A stretch of DNA of 53,326 nt from an uncultured Prevotellaceae bacterium. Lineage in GTDB: Bacteria; Bacteroidota; Bacteroidia; Bacteroidales; Muribaculaceae. The notes below the pieces were generated by a model that searched no databases, was not told the origin of the DNA, and saw only the letters and a program-made list of their open reading frames with translations. The translations under genes and the position numbers were made by a program. Each line of letters opens with the position of its first letter. Within the stretch, counting starts at the first letter, position 1. This document shows, one piece after another, positions 24,962-33,544 of the stretch. The stretch is taken from the NCBI GenBank assembly GCA_900322135.1, contig ONYP01000012.1:1-53326 (forward strand). The letters are read 5' to 3'.

Positions 24962-27649
24962 ATGGCTAAAAAGATACATGATAAAGGGTTGACTGCCGAG
25001 CAAGTGCTTGAGAGCCGGCAGCAACATGGACCTAATATTATCACGCCTCCCGCTCATGAGCCGCTGTGGCGTCAATTCCTGAAGAAATTTGATGATCCGC
25101 TCATCAAAATCCTGCTGGTGGCATTATTGCTGTCGGTGGGTTTGTCGGTATATGAATACTTTGGCCTGGGCTCGGGTCCCGCTGTCTTTTTTGAGCCGCT
25201 AGGCATCTTCCTTGCTGTCGTGCTGGCCACGCTGGTGGGTTTCCTGGTCGAGGTCAACGCCAACAAGAAATTCCGCCTCCTCAACCAGACTGATGACGGC
25301 GTCAAGGTCAAGGTGCTGCGCGCCGGTCACATCACCCAAGTGGCCCGCCGCGATATTGTGGTGGGCGACATCGTGATTCTGGAAACGGGCGAGAAAGTGC
25401 CGGCCGACGGCATTGTCCTTGAGAGCTTTACATTGACCGTCGATGAGAGTTCGTTTACTGGGGAGCCCTCGTCATGGAAAACCCATGAGACCGGCATTTC
25501 CAGCCAGGAGGCTACCTATCCCGTCAACCAGCTGTTGCGTGGCAGCACCGTGCTGGAAGGCAATGCGGTGATGCGCGTGGAGCGCGTGGGCGACCAGACC
25601 GAGTACGGCAAAATCTATCGGGATGCGCAGATTGACAACAACATCAAGACCCCGTTGACGCGCCAGCTGGACCGCCTGGGCCGCACGATATCCTATGGCA
25701 GCTATGTCATGGCCGGCCTGCTGGTGCTGGGTCGTATCATCGAGTTTATAATATCTCCCAGTGAAAGTGCTGTTGACACTGCACAATATTTCATCGAGAC
25801 CGTGATGCTTGCCGTCACGCTCATCGTGGTGTCGGTGCCCGAGGGCCTGCCCATGAGCGTCACCTTGTCGTTGGCATTGAGCATGCGCAAAATGCTGAAG
25901 CACAACAACCTGGTGCGCCGCATGCATGCCTGTGAGACGATGGGTGCCGCCACCGTCATCTGTACCGACAAGACCGGCACGCTGACGCAGAACAAGATGC
26001 AGGTGTATCAAGCTCATTTCTATGGTTTGCCCGATGGCGGACACCTCACCGATGACGAGTCGGGCACGATCGTGTGCGAGAGCATTGCCTGCAACAGCAC
26101 CGCCTATCTGGACGATAGCGACCCCGCCAATGTCGTGGCACTGGGTAACCCCACCGAGGGCGCCCTGCTGCTGTGGCTGCGTGACGCCGGTGTGGACTAC
26201 ATGTCGCTGCGCGAAGGCAGTGAGCCGCTGGCTCAGATGCCATTCTCGACCATGACCAAGTACATGGCCACCGTTATCGACAGCGCCACAGGGCAGCGCC
26301 TGCTGCTGGTGAAGGGCGCTCCCGAGATTATCATGAGACAATGCCAGGGTGCGCTGGGCGGGGTCTCCTCGGACGAGGTGGCCAGTGAACTCGCATCCTA
26401 TCAGGCTAAGGCGATGCGCACGCTGGCGTTTGCCTACTGCGTATTGCCCGCCGATGCCAATCCCCTCGAGATCGTGGCCCGCATGAAGGCTGCTGATGTC
26501 CCCGCGTTGACCTTTGTGGGCATCGTCGCCATCAGTGACCCCGTGCGGCCTGATGTGCCCGCTGCCATCACCGACTGCCGTCAAGCCGGTGTGAAGGTGA
26601 AAATCGTGACGGGAGACACCGGCCCCACAGCCCGTGAAATCGGGCGACAGGTGGGTCTGTGGACCGATGCCGACGGTGACGAAGCCATCATCAATGGCCC
26701 CGACTTTGCCGCCTTGAGCGACGACGAGGCCGCTCAACGAGTATCATCGATCAAGATTATGGCGCGTGCCCGGCCTGATGACAAGGCTCGCCTCGTGCGC
26801 CTGTTGCAACAGCAGGGCGAGGTCGTTGCCGTCACAGGCGACGGCACCAACGATGCTCCCGCGCTCAATGCCGCCCAAGTGGGAATGTCGATGGGCGACG
26901 GCACCGCTGTCGCCAAGGAGGCCAGCGATATCACCATCCTGGACAATTCCTTTGCCAGCATCAACAAGGCCGTGCTGTGGGGTCGCTCGCTCTACAGCAA
27001 TATCCAGCGTTTTATCCTCTTCCAGCTGGCCGTCAATGTGTGTGCCTGCCTGGTGGTGGCTATCTGTTCATTCTTCAGCAAGCAGCCCGCCCTGACAGTG
27101 ACGCAGATGCTGTGGGTGAACTTGATTATGGACACCTTTGCCGCCCTTGCGCTAGCGTCGTTGCCGCCCAACAGTGTGCTCATGCGCCGCAAGCCGCGCG
27201 ATTCCCGCGCAAGTATCATCACGCGGTTGATGATGCGCTTCATCATGGTGTCGGGCGTGGTGTTCGCCGTGTTGATGATCGGGTTGTACTATTACTTCGT
27301 GCGTGAGGCCAACGGCGGTCCCGTGTTCATGCGCGGCATCAATCCCAATATCAACCCCGAGGAGATGGGCATCTTCTTCAGCGTGTTTGTCTTCTTGCAG
27401 TTCTGGAACATGTTGAATGCGAGGTCGTTTGAGACCGGCAAATGGGCCTTTAACAACATGGAGGGCAGTAAGATGTTCTGGGGCGTTGCCACAGTCATCT
27501 TTATCGGCCAGATTGTACTGGTCCAGTTCTTCTCCCCATTGTTCAACTGTGCGCCTCTTGACCTGAAAACATGGCTGCTCATCATCTTCGGCACCTCGCC
27601 CGTGTTCCTGATAGGGCAGTGTGTGGCATTGGTTAGAAATAAGGATTAA
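24962..27649 (+). CDS. calcium-translocating P-type ATPase (PMCA-like)
   Basis: 895-residue type II P-type ATPase that exports Ca2+ across the inner membrane. Domains in order: cation ATPase N-terminus (GLTAEQVLESRQQHGPN), actuator with VDESSFTGEPSS, M4 with VSVPEGLPMSVTLSLALSM, phosphorylation site CTDKTGTLTQNKM with Asp336, nucleotide-binding MKGAPE-like VKGAPEII, hinge VTGDGTNDAPALNAAQVGMSMG, and six C-terminal helices with NLIMDTFAALALAS. No C-terminal calmodulin-type extension. It stands alone; a hairpin-like CACC-TTGTT-GGTG lies in the leader but no consensus -7 box was found. Confidence 0.9.
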   Translation: MAKKIHDKGLTAEQVLESRQQHGPNIITPPAHEPLWRQFLKKFDDPLIKILLVALLLSVGLSVYEYFGLGSGPAVFFEPLGIFLAVVLATLVGFLVEVNANKKFRLLNQTDDGVKVKVLRAGHITQVARRDIVVGDIVILETGEKVPADGIVLESFTLTVDESSFTGEPSSWKTHETGISSQEATYPVNQLLRGSTVLEGNAVMRVERVGDQTEYGKIYRDAQIDNNIKTPLTRQLDRLGRTISYGSYVMAGLLVLGRIIEFIISPSESAVDTAQYFIETVMLAVTLIVVSVPEGLPMSVTLSLALSMRKMLKHNNLVRRMHACETMGAATVICTDKTGTLTQNKMQVYQAHFYGLPDGGHLTDDESGTIVCESIACNSTAYLDDSDPANVVALGNPTEGALLLWLRDAGVDYMSLREGSEPLAQMPFSTMTKYMATVIDSATGQRLLLVKGAPEIIMRQCQGALGGVSSDEVASELASYQAKAMRTLAFAYCVLPADANPLEIVARMKAADVPALTFVGIVAISDPVRPDVPAAITDCRQAGVKVKIVTGDTGPTAREIGRQVGLWTDADGDEAIINGPDFAALSDDEAAQRVSSIKIMARARPDDKARLVRLLQQQGEVVAVTGDGTNDAPALNAAQVGMSMGDGTAVAKEASDITILDNSFASINKAVLWGRSLYSNIQRFILFQLAVNVCACLVVAICSFFSKQPALTVTQMLWVNLIMDTFAALALASLPPNSVLMRRKPRDSRASIITRLMMRFIMVSGVVFAVLMIGLYYYFVREANGGPVFMRGINPNINPEEMGIFFSVFVFLQFWNMLNARSFETGKWAFNNMEGSKMFWGVATVIFIGQIVLVQFFSPLFNCAPLDLKTWLLIIFGTSPVFLIGQCVALVRNKD

Positions 27650-27694
27650 AACAGGTTAAAAAAACTGCAGACTGAAAATATTTGCCTAAAAAAT

Positions 27695-27725
27695 TTGTGA
27701 ATTATGCCGAAAGGATATAATTTTG
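27695..27725 (+). promoter_or_regulatory. Bacteroidetes-type promoter for the secreted 401-residue protein
   Basis: TTG at 27695-27697, 20-bp spacer, TAATTTTG at 27718-27725, 57 bp before ATG 27783. Confidence 0.78.
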
Positions 27726-27782
27726 CAACATCTATAGCTATATGCGAACTGAATTAACAATTTATATACAAAATTAAGCACT

Positions 27783-28988
27783 ATGAAGAAATCTTTACTT
27801 TCACTGTTTGCTATGTGTCTTGCCGGCTTTGGCGTTGCTAATGCCGGTATCGAGGTCACTGCAACCAATGTTGAGCAGCCTGCCAATGACACGCTGTTGT
27901 TTGCTCTGCCGGTGGATGTGAATCTGTATCAGGACATCCAGAACTATCCTGAAGATGACCCCGACACCCGATTCATGAAATTCCAGCCTGAGTATCTGGT
28001 AACTGCCCTCGATTTCACTAAGGGTGATATCAACAAGGGTACAGCAACCTTGCCCGCTAACGCCAAGGTTATCGGTTTGGGTCTTGACGGTTATGACAAT
28101 GGTAGCGACATGACTAACCATGGCGTATTCCTTGAGGTGACCGCATGGTGCCGCAACATCCCCCTCGATAAGGTTGAGTTGGATTACCTCGACTTGTTTG
28201 ACGGTTATAGGTTCCACAAGCCCCAGGGCGACCTGTTCACCGACACTGTGACCTATAAAGCCTATCAGGGTTGGCCCGGTTTCCCCGGCTACATCTGCAC
28301 CTTTGATCCCGCTGCTACCGCCGAGAATCCCGCCACGATTGTTGAGGTTCCCTTCGGCAATCCCGATGATCCCCACATGCCTTTCTGGTATCAGGGAGAG
28401 AACATCTACCTGACCTTGTGGATGATCAACGACTATGATGTGCACATGAAGTATCGCTATATGGCCTATGATGACGCCGAGGCCGAGTATGCCAGCCTCA
28501 TGCGTTCGGGTAACTATTGCTTCAGCCCCGAGTCGCAGGCCGACATCCTTGACTTCTTTGGTGTGCCTCTGATGTATGAGTTGCCCGAGCATCGTCTGCC
28601 CGCCTTCCGCACTCCTTATTTCACCAACGATGTCCGCGTTGCCATTGAAGGTTACGATACCGAGTTCGTGTTGAAGGATAACGACGGTAACGAGATTACT
28701 CCTGCCGAGGACGGTAACTTCTACAGCCTGGACCACACCAAGACTTACTCGGTAGTGGTTATGGGCACCGAGGTTGGCAGCTTCACCTTCGACGACATCT
28801 ATAAGGATGTCAACCTTGTTATCCAGAACCCGACCGCTGTGGAAGAGGTGAATGGCAGCAAGACCGTCAGCAGCGTTGTTTACTACAACCTGGCTGGTCA
28901 GCAGAGCGCTCAGCCCACCGATGGTGTGAATATCGTCGTTACCACCTACAGCGACGGCACCCGCACCACCGCCAAGGTCATCAAGTGA
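27783..28988 (+). CDS. secreted protein with sorting-like C-terminal domain
   Basis: 401-residue exported protein: signal peptide MKKSLLSLFAMCLAGFGVANA, then an unrecognised beta-rich body. The last 40 residues, with SVVYYNLAGQQSAQPTDGVN and a basic TTAKVIK end, have the layout of type IX secretion/C-terminal sorting domains common in Bacteroidales (YYNL-G, P-G, final K-rich strand). It could be a T9SS substrate, and porQ is present at 40617-41648. Own promoter and terminator; no binding or catalytic motif seen. Confidence 0.7.
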   Translation: MKKSLLSLFAMCLAGFGVANAGIEVTATNVEQPANDTLLFALPVDVNLYQDIQNYPEDDPDTRFMKFQPEYLVTALDFTKGDINKGTATLPANAKVIGLGLDGYDNGSDMTNHGVFLEVTAWCRNIPLDKVELDYLDLFDGYRFHKPQGDLFTDTVTYKAYQGWPGFPGYICTFDPAATAENPATIVEVPFGNPDDPHMPFWYQGENIYLTLWMINDYDVHMKYRYMAYDDAEAEYASLMRSGNYCFSPESQADILDFFGVPLMYELPEHRLPAFRTPYFTNDVRVAIEGYDTEFVLKDNDGNEITPAEDGNFYSLDHTKTYSVVVMGTEVGSFTFDDIYKDVNLVIQNPTAVEEVNGSKTVSSVVYYNLAGQQSAQPTDGVNIVVTTYSDGTRTTAKVIK

Positions 28989-29045
28989 AAAACTACTGAT
29001 GCGCCCTCTCATCGGGCTCCGCAGCGTTTAAAAGATCTTTAAGAC

Positions 29046-29084
29046 CAAGTCGTCGTCCTCGCAGCAGAGGGCGGCGACTTTTTT
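29046..29084 (+). terminator. Rho-independent terminator
   Basis: Stem AAGTCGTCGTCCTC / GAGGGCGGCGACTT (two G-U wobbles) with a GCAGCA loop, followed by T6. Ends the 401-residue protein gene. Confidence 0.85.
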
Positions 29085-29186
29085 AGGTCGCCGTCATGAG
29101 TCGTGAGAAAAGATGCTGATTGCTTGGAAGTGTGGATATTATTGCGTTACTTTGCGCAAACATTAAAATTTAAACACTCAACGGCT

Positions 29187-30056
29187 ATGGCAAGGATATT
29201 TCACAATTGGACCTTATTGCTGGCGTTGCTCATGGCTGCGGTAGCCCTTCCTGTCGTTGCCCAGACCGCCGAGCCTCAGCCAGTGACGGGCGTGGTCATT
29301 TGTGCTCCCGACTGGGAACCTGTTATAGGCGCTTCGGTAATGTTAAAGGGTACGCGCATTGGTGCAGCCACCGATTATGATGGCCGCTTCAGCCTCAAGG
29401 CTCCATTGGGAAGCACGCTGGAAATAAACTTCGTCGGGATGGAAACGACCGAGGTCGTGGTTGACGGCCAACCCCTCTACATCCTTATGATGCCGCGCAA
29501 GTTTTGGAACGGTTGGGTTTGTTTTGGTGGGGTTCCTGAAGGCTTGTTCGGTCGTGTGTTTGATCGTTTTGGCCGGTATTTATCTGGGGCAACAGTCCAG
29601 GTGTTGCCTTCTGGTAGGAGCACAACGACCAACGACAAAGGCGATTTTAACCTTATGCCTGCTGACGTTGACACCATCTTGCGCGTTGAGCATCCTGATT
29701 ATGAACCCCGCCAAGGCCAAATTGACGGCAATTGTTTTGACATCAGTTTAGACCCGTTGCTGGTCAGGGGGCAGGTCGTTGACGAGAATGGCGAGCCGAT
29801 AATTGGTGCCAAAGTTAAGGTTAAGAATGGTGATGGAATCGTGATTCATACTGATCTGGACGGTTGTTTCAGTTACTGGATAGGCCTCGGCCGAACCATT
29901 AATGTGTCCTATCCTGGCTACACGTCCCGCGAGGTCGAGGCCGATTGCGGTACCCTAATGACGATCGCCCTTAAAATCGATGACAATGCTTCTCCTCTCC
30001 CAGAATTCATATCCTGCCCCCAACCGACCCACAAACCATTGACCAGTAAACAATAA
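29187..30056 (+). CDS. secreted protein of three CarboxypepD_reg-like domains
   Basis: 289-residue exported protein. The start is taken at MARIFHNW because upstream in-frame codons lack a signal peptide. After a signal peptide (to about residue 25) come three copies of the small beta-sandwich usually found once at the N-terminus of SusC proteins: VTGVVI...PVIGASVMLKGT..ATDYDGRFSL (about 33-103), LFGRVFD...GATVQVLPSGRSTTTNDKGDFNL (about 115-185), and VRGQVVDENGEPIIGAKVKVKNG..TDLDGCFSY (about 195-265). There is no plug or barrel. It lies just upstream of a SusC whose single copy is very similar to the third. The short proline-rich tail has no recognised motif. Function unknown; a soluble partner of the SusC extension is inference. 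Confidence 0.75.
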   Translation: MARIFHNWTLLLALLMAAVALPVVAQTAEPQPVTGVVICAPDWEPVIGASVMLKGTRIGAATDYDGRFSLKAPLGSTLEINFVGMETTEVVVDGQPLYILMMPRKFWNGWVCFGGVPEGLFGRVFDRFGRYLSGATVQVLPSGRSTTTNDKGDFNLMPADVDTILRVEHPDYEPRQGQIDGNCFDISLDPLLVRGQVVDENGEPIIGAKVKVKNGDGIVIHTDLDGCFSYWIGLGRTINVSYPGYTSREVEADCGTLMTIALKIDDNASPLPEFISCPQPTHKPLTSKQ

Positions 30057-30060
30057 TAAG

Positions 30061-30168
30061 GGGAACGATATAGCAGTTGGCCCTGCGATAATACGTCTCT
30101 ACATGAAACCGTGCATAGCACGGGAAATAAAAGAAAATTAGTTTTAAAAATTATAATTTTATTGCCTT
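30061..30168 (+). repeat. dispersed about 100-bp intergenic element, copy 1
   Basis: Begins GGAACGATATAGCAGTTGGC and holds the hairpin CCGTGC-ATA-GCACGG, then GAAATAAAA and an AT-rich tract. A second copy at 41738-41832 has the same order. See the finding on this element. Confidence 0.5.
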
Positions 30169-30177
30169 TGTTTATAG

Positions 30178-30200
30178 GAGATAATTCTCAGAATTATCTC
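30178..30200 (+). promoter_or_regulatory. perfect 23-bp inverted repeat, candidate operator of the N-glycan PUL
   Basis: Arms GAGATAATTC (30178-30187) and GAATTATCTC (30191-30200) around TCA. It lies 18 bp upstream of the -7 element, in the -33 region, where an activator or repressor dimer would bind. It has no following T run, so a terminator is less likely. Confidence 0.6.
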
Positions 30201-30218
30201 TGATTCACAAGTTTTTAT

Positions 30219-30226
30219 TACATTTG
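30219..30226 (+). promoter_or_regulatory. -7 element for the PUL susC
   Basis: TACATTTG matches TAnnTTTG, 30 bp before ATG 30257. There is no TTG at -33, as expected for an activator-dependent promoter. A second match, TATTTTTG at 30241-30248, is too close to the ATG to be preferred. Confidence 0.55.
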
Positions 30227-30256
30227 TGAAATCAACTAAATATTTTTGGGAAAATT

Positions 30257-33200
30257 ATGATGAAAAAACTTGGAATTAAGTCCCATCACATGGTCAGGTT
30301 GCTGGCAGTGGTTGCGCTCGCTATGGGCGGTGGCGCGGTGCTGGCAGCGCCCTCGCCGCAGGTGCAAGGAGGCACGGTGCAGACCTCGACAGTGACGGGA
30401 CAGGTGCTTGATGAGAACGGTGAACCCATGATTGGGGCGACCGTCAGCGTCAAGGGCACGAATGCAGGCACTGCCACCGATTTTGACGGGCGGTTCAGCA
30501 TCAGCGTGCCCCAGGGTGCTACCCTGACCGTGAGTTATGTGGGCTACGGCTCGCGCGATGTTCGGGTGGACGGTTCAAACCTTACCATTACGATGGAACC
30601 GTCATCCGCTACCGACCTCGCCGAGGTCGTGGTGACGGCCCTCGGCATCAAGAAGGAGGCCAAATCGCTGTCCTACAATGTGCAGCAGGTGGCTGGCGAT
30701 GCCTTGATGCGTGTGCAGGATGCCAACTTCGTCAACTCGCTCTCGGGCAAGGTGGCCGGCGTGACCATCAACGCCAGTGCAACGGGTGCAGGCGGCGGCA
30801 GCCGCGTGGTGATGCGCGGAGCCAAGAGCATCAACGGCAACAACAATGTGCTGTATATCGTGGACGGCATCCCCATGCAGAACCTCGCCAGCGAGCAGCC
30901 CGAGGGCATCTTTGCCGGAGCGGGCCAGACGGGTGACGCCACCAGCAACATCAACCCCGACGACATCGAGAGCATCAGCGCGTTGACGGGTCCCACGGCG
31001 GCAGCCCTCTATGGTGCCAATGCCGCTAACGGTGTCATCCTCATCACCACCAAGCGCGGCCGCTCGGGTAGGGTGGATGTGACCTACAACGGCAGTTTCC
31101 AGTTTTCTAAGCCCTTTGTGCTGCCGCGTTTCCAGAACCAGTACGGTCCCAGCGAGACGGGCAGTTACTTCAGTTGGGGTGAGAAACTGGCAACACCCAG
31201 CAGTTACCGTCCTGCCGACTTCTTCCAGACGGGCACCAACATCGCCAACTCGGTGAGCCTGAGTGCCGGCTCTGACAAGAATCAGACCTACTTGTCACTC
31301 GGTGCCACCAATGCCCAGGGCATCATCCACAGCAACAATTACGACCGCTATAACCTGAGTGTGCGCAATACCACCAACTTCCTTAACGACCGCATGACGC
31401 TCGACCTGGGCTATATGCTCAGCGCCGTCAAGGAGCAGAACATGATCAGTCAGGGTCAGTACCACAATCCGCTGGTGCCTGTCTATCTGTTCCCCGCGGG
31501 CGACGACTTCTCCAAGTTGGGCTACTACGAGCGCTATGACACGGGCCGCAATTTCCCCGTGCAGTACTGGCCCTACAACTACGACATCTCGATGGAGAAC
31601 CCCTACTGGGAGACCGAGCGTGAGCGTTTCATCAACCACAAGGAACGCCATCAGGCAACCGTTTCGCTGAACTGGCGCATCACCCCGTGGTTGGATATCA
31701 CGGGCCGCGTGAAGTATGACAAGAGCAGCGACAAGTATGAGGAGAAATTCTTCGCCTCGACCAACACGCTCTACGCCTCGCAATACGGCCACTACGGCCT
31801 GCGCAATGTGAGCAACCGCCAACTCTATGCCGAGGCCTTCGCCAAGTTCGACAAATACTTTTACATGGCTGATAGCCACTTGAGTTTGAGCGGTGTGCTG
31901 GGCACGAGTTTTGACCAGCGCGACAACAGCATCGAGGGCTTCAGTGGCCACCTGAAAGGTACCGCCAACAAGTTCACCCTAGCCAATGTAGAAACCACCA
32001 ACTCGACTTTCAAGCCTGTGCAGAGCGGCTACCGCACCCAGTTGCAGAGCGTGTATGCCACCGCCCAAGTGGGTGGTGCCGATATGGTCTATATTGATCT
32101 TACTGCCCGCAATGACTGGTCGAGCAAACTCGAAAAGAGTTACTTCTACTGGTCGGCTGGTCTTTCTTGTATATGGACCGAAGCGCTGCGTCAGATTGGT
32201 GTAAATCTTGATTGGCTCAATTTCTTCAAGACCCGCATAGGCTACTCCCAGGTGGGTAACGAGCCCAATGAGCCGTTCCTCACGCACGAGACCTATGCCA
32301 TCAACCCCTCAACCGGTCTTGCCGAGACCTCAACACGGATGCTTACCGACCTCAAGCCCGAGCGCACCCACTCATGGGAGGCCGGTATCGACCTGTATAT
32401 GTTCCGCAGCCGTCTGAAAGTGAATATGACTCTATATAAATCCGTCACGCGCAACCAGTTCTTCTATCCCACGCTGCCCGCTTCGTCGGGTTACACCAGT
32501 GCTGTGGTCAATGGTGGACGAGTAGATAACGAGGGCGTTGAACTCACTGCGCGTTATACCCAGCCCCTGGGCCCGGTGACTTGGGAAACTTATTTGACCT
32601 GGACACTTAATCAAAACAAGGTCAAGGAACTGCTCAAGGAATGGCGCAACCCCATCGACGGCGAGATTTACAACCTGGATGAACTCTACATGGGCGGTAC
32701 CTCGGGTTATCAGATCCGCCTGACCGAGGGCGGCACCCTGAGCGATGTGTATGTATCGACGCTCAAGACCGACGAACACGGAGCCATCTATGTCAACCCC
32801 GAGCGCCAGACCGTCGAGGCCAATCCCAATAACGACGCCTATTACATCTATGCCGGGCAGGCCGCACCCAAGTACAACCTGTCGTGGGGCAACTCGCTGT
32901 CGTTCAAGGGTATCACCCTGTCGGCCCTGCTGGCCTACCGCAACGGCGGAATCGTCGTGAGCGAGACCCAGGCTATCCTGGACTACTATGGAGCCTCGCA
33001 GGCCTCGCAGGACGCCCGCAACGATGGCGGCGTGGTCATCAACGGCAAAAAGATCAACGCTCAGGGCTACTATCAGACCGTGGGCAACCCCAACGGAACG
33101 GTCGACTCCCGCTATGTCTACAGCGCGACCAACCTAAGGCTCGCCGAGTTGAGCATTGGCTATGATGTGCCGGTCAACCGCTGGGTCAAGTGGGTCAAGG

Positions 33201-33544
33201 GCCTGAATGTGTCGTTTGTCGCCCACAACCTGTGCATGCTCTATAACAAGGCACCCTATGACCCCGAGGCGACCTCCAACACGGGCACCTACTACCAGGG
33301 CATCGACTACTTCATGCAGCCCAGCCTGCGTTCGATGGGATTTAATGTGAAATGCTGCTGGCGGCGTGCACCAAGTCGTTTGACGACATCAACACCAACC
33401 AGCACGAACTCACCGACGAGGAACTTGCCAACGACTACCAGAATGTGGGCGCCTTCTTCTCGCAGATGGTGTCAAGGGTCGTGCTGTTTGACGACGGTTC
33501 GGGCAACTGCCTGTCGTCGGACTATCAGGTTGCCCAGGGCCTGA
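30257..33544 (+). CDS. SusC/RagA TonB-dependent transporter, C-terminus disrupted
   Basis: Reads as 1095 residues; the genuine SusC homology ends at residue 1032 (GFNVK, 33350-33352). Signal peptide to about 30; CarboxypepD_reg domain with VTGQVLDENGEPMIGATVSVKG; TonB-box-like region TDLAEVVVTALGIKKE; plug with SLSGKVAGVTIN, NNNVLYIVDGIPM and AALYGANAANGVILITTKRG; then the barrel. SusC proteins end in a short strand with a terminal aromatic (such as GFNVKLTF). Here the frame runs straight into the following susD in the wrong frame for 63 more residues of Arg/Ser/Thr-rich sequence. This looks like a deletion that removed the SusC stop and the SusD signal peptide. As drawn, the barrel lacks its BAM-recognised terminus. 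It heads a PUL with SusD, GH18 and LamG proteins. Confidence 0.85.
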   Translation: MMKKLGIKSHHMVRLLAVVALAMGGGAVLAAPSPQVQGGTVQTSTVTGQVLDENGEPMIGATVSVKGTNAGTATDFDGRFSISVPQGATLTVSYVGYGSRDVRVDGSNLTITMEPSSATDLAEVVVTALGIKKEAKSLSYNVQQVAGDALMRVQDANFVNSLSGKVAGVTINASATGAGGGSRVVMRGAKSINGNNNVLYIVDGIPMQNLASEQPEGIFAGAGQTGDATSNINPDDIESISALTGPTAAALYGANAANGVILITTKRGRSGRVDVTYNGSFQFSKPFVLPRFQNQYGPSETGSYFSWGEKLATPSSYRPADFFQTGTNIANSVSLSAGSDKNQTYLSLGATNAQGIIHSNNYDRYNLSVRNTTNFLNDRMTLDLGYMLSAVKEQNMISQGQYHNPLVPVYLFPAGDDFSKLGYYERYDTGRNFPVQYWPYNYDISMENPYWETERERFINHKERHQATVSLNWRITPWLDITGRVKYDKSSDKYEEKFFASTNTLYASQYGHYGLRNVSNRQLYAEAFAKFDKYFYMADSHLSLSGVLGTSFDQRDNSIEGFSGHLKGTANKFTLANVETTNSTFKPVQSGYRTQLQSVYATAQVGGADMVYIDLTARNDWSSKLEKSYFYWSAGLSCIWTEALRQIGVNLDWLNFFKTRIGYSQVGNEPNEPFLTHETYAINPSTGLAETSTRMLTDLKPERTHSWEAGIDLYMFRSRLKVNMTLYKSVTRNQFFYPTLPASSGYTSAVVNGGRVDNEGVELTARYTQPLGPVTWETYLTWTLNQNKVKELLKEWRNPIDGEIYNLDELYMGGTSGYQIRLTEGGTLSDVYVSTLKTDEHGAIYVNPERQTVEANPNNDAYYIYAGQAAPKYNLSWGNSLSFKGITLSALLAYRNGGIVVSETQAILDYYGASQASQDARNDGGVVINGKKINAQGYYQTVGNPNGTVDSRYVYSATNLRLAELSIGYDVPVNRWVKWVKGLNVSFVAHNLCMLYNKAPYDPEATSNTGTYYQGIDYFMQPSLRSMGFNVKCCWRRAPSRLTTSTPTSTNSPTRNLPTTTRMWAPSSRRWCQGSCCLTTVRATACRRTIRLPRA

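Noticed and set aside
25472-26737. 421-codon open frame on the minus strand inside the P-type ATPase gene
   Set aside because: It is antisense to a complete, motif-rich ATPase; its translation is rich in His, Gly and Gln and matches no family. High GC explains the long open antisense frame.
27801-29012. 403-codon minus-strand frame opposite the secreted 401-residue protein
   Set aside because: It mirrors the coding frame of a gene with a clear signal peptide, promoter and terminator, and its own translation has no domain.
33353-33544. 63-residue C-terminal extension of the PUL SusC as a genuine domain
   Set aside because: It is Arg/Ser/Thr-rich out-of-frame translation of susD, which keeps full SusD homology in its own frame.
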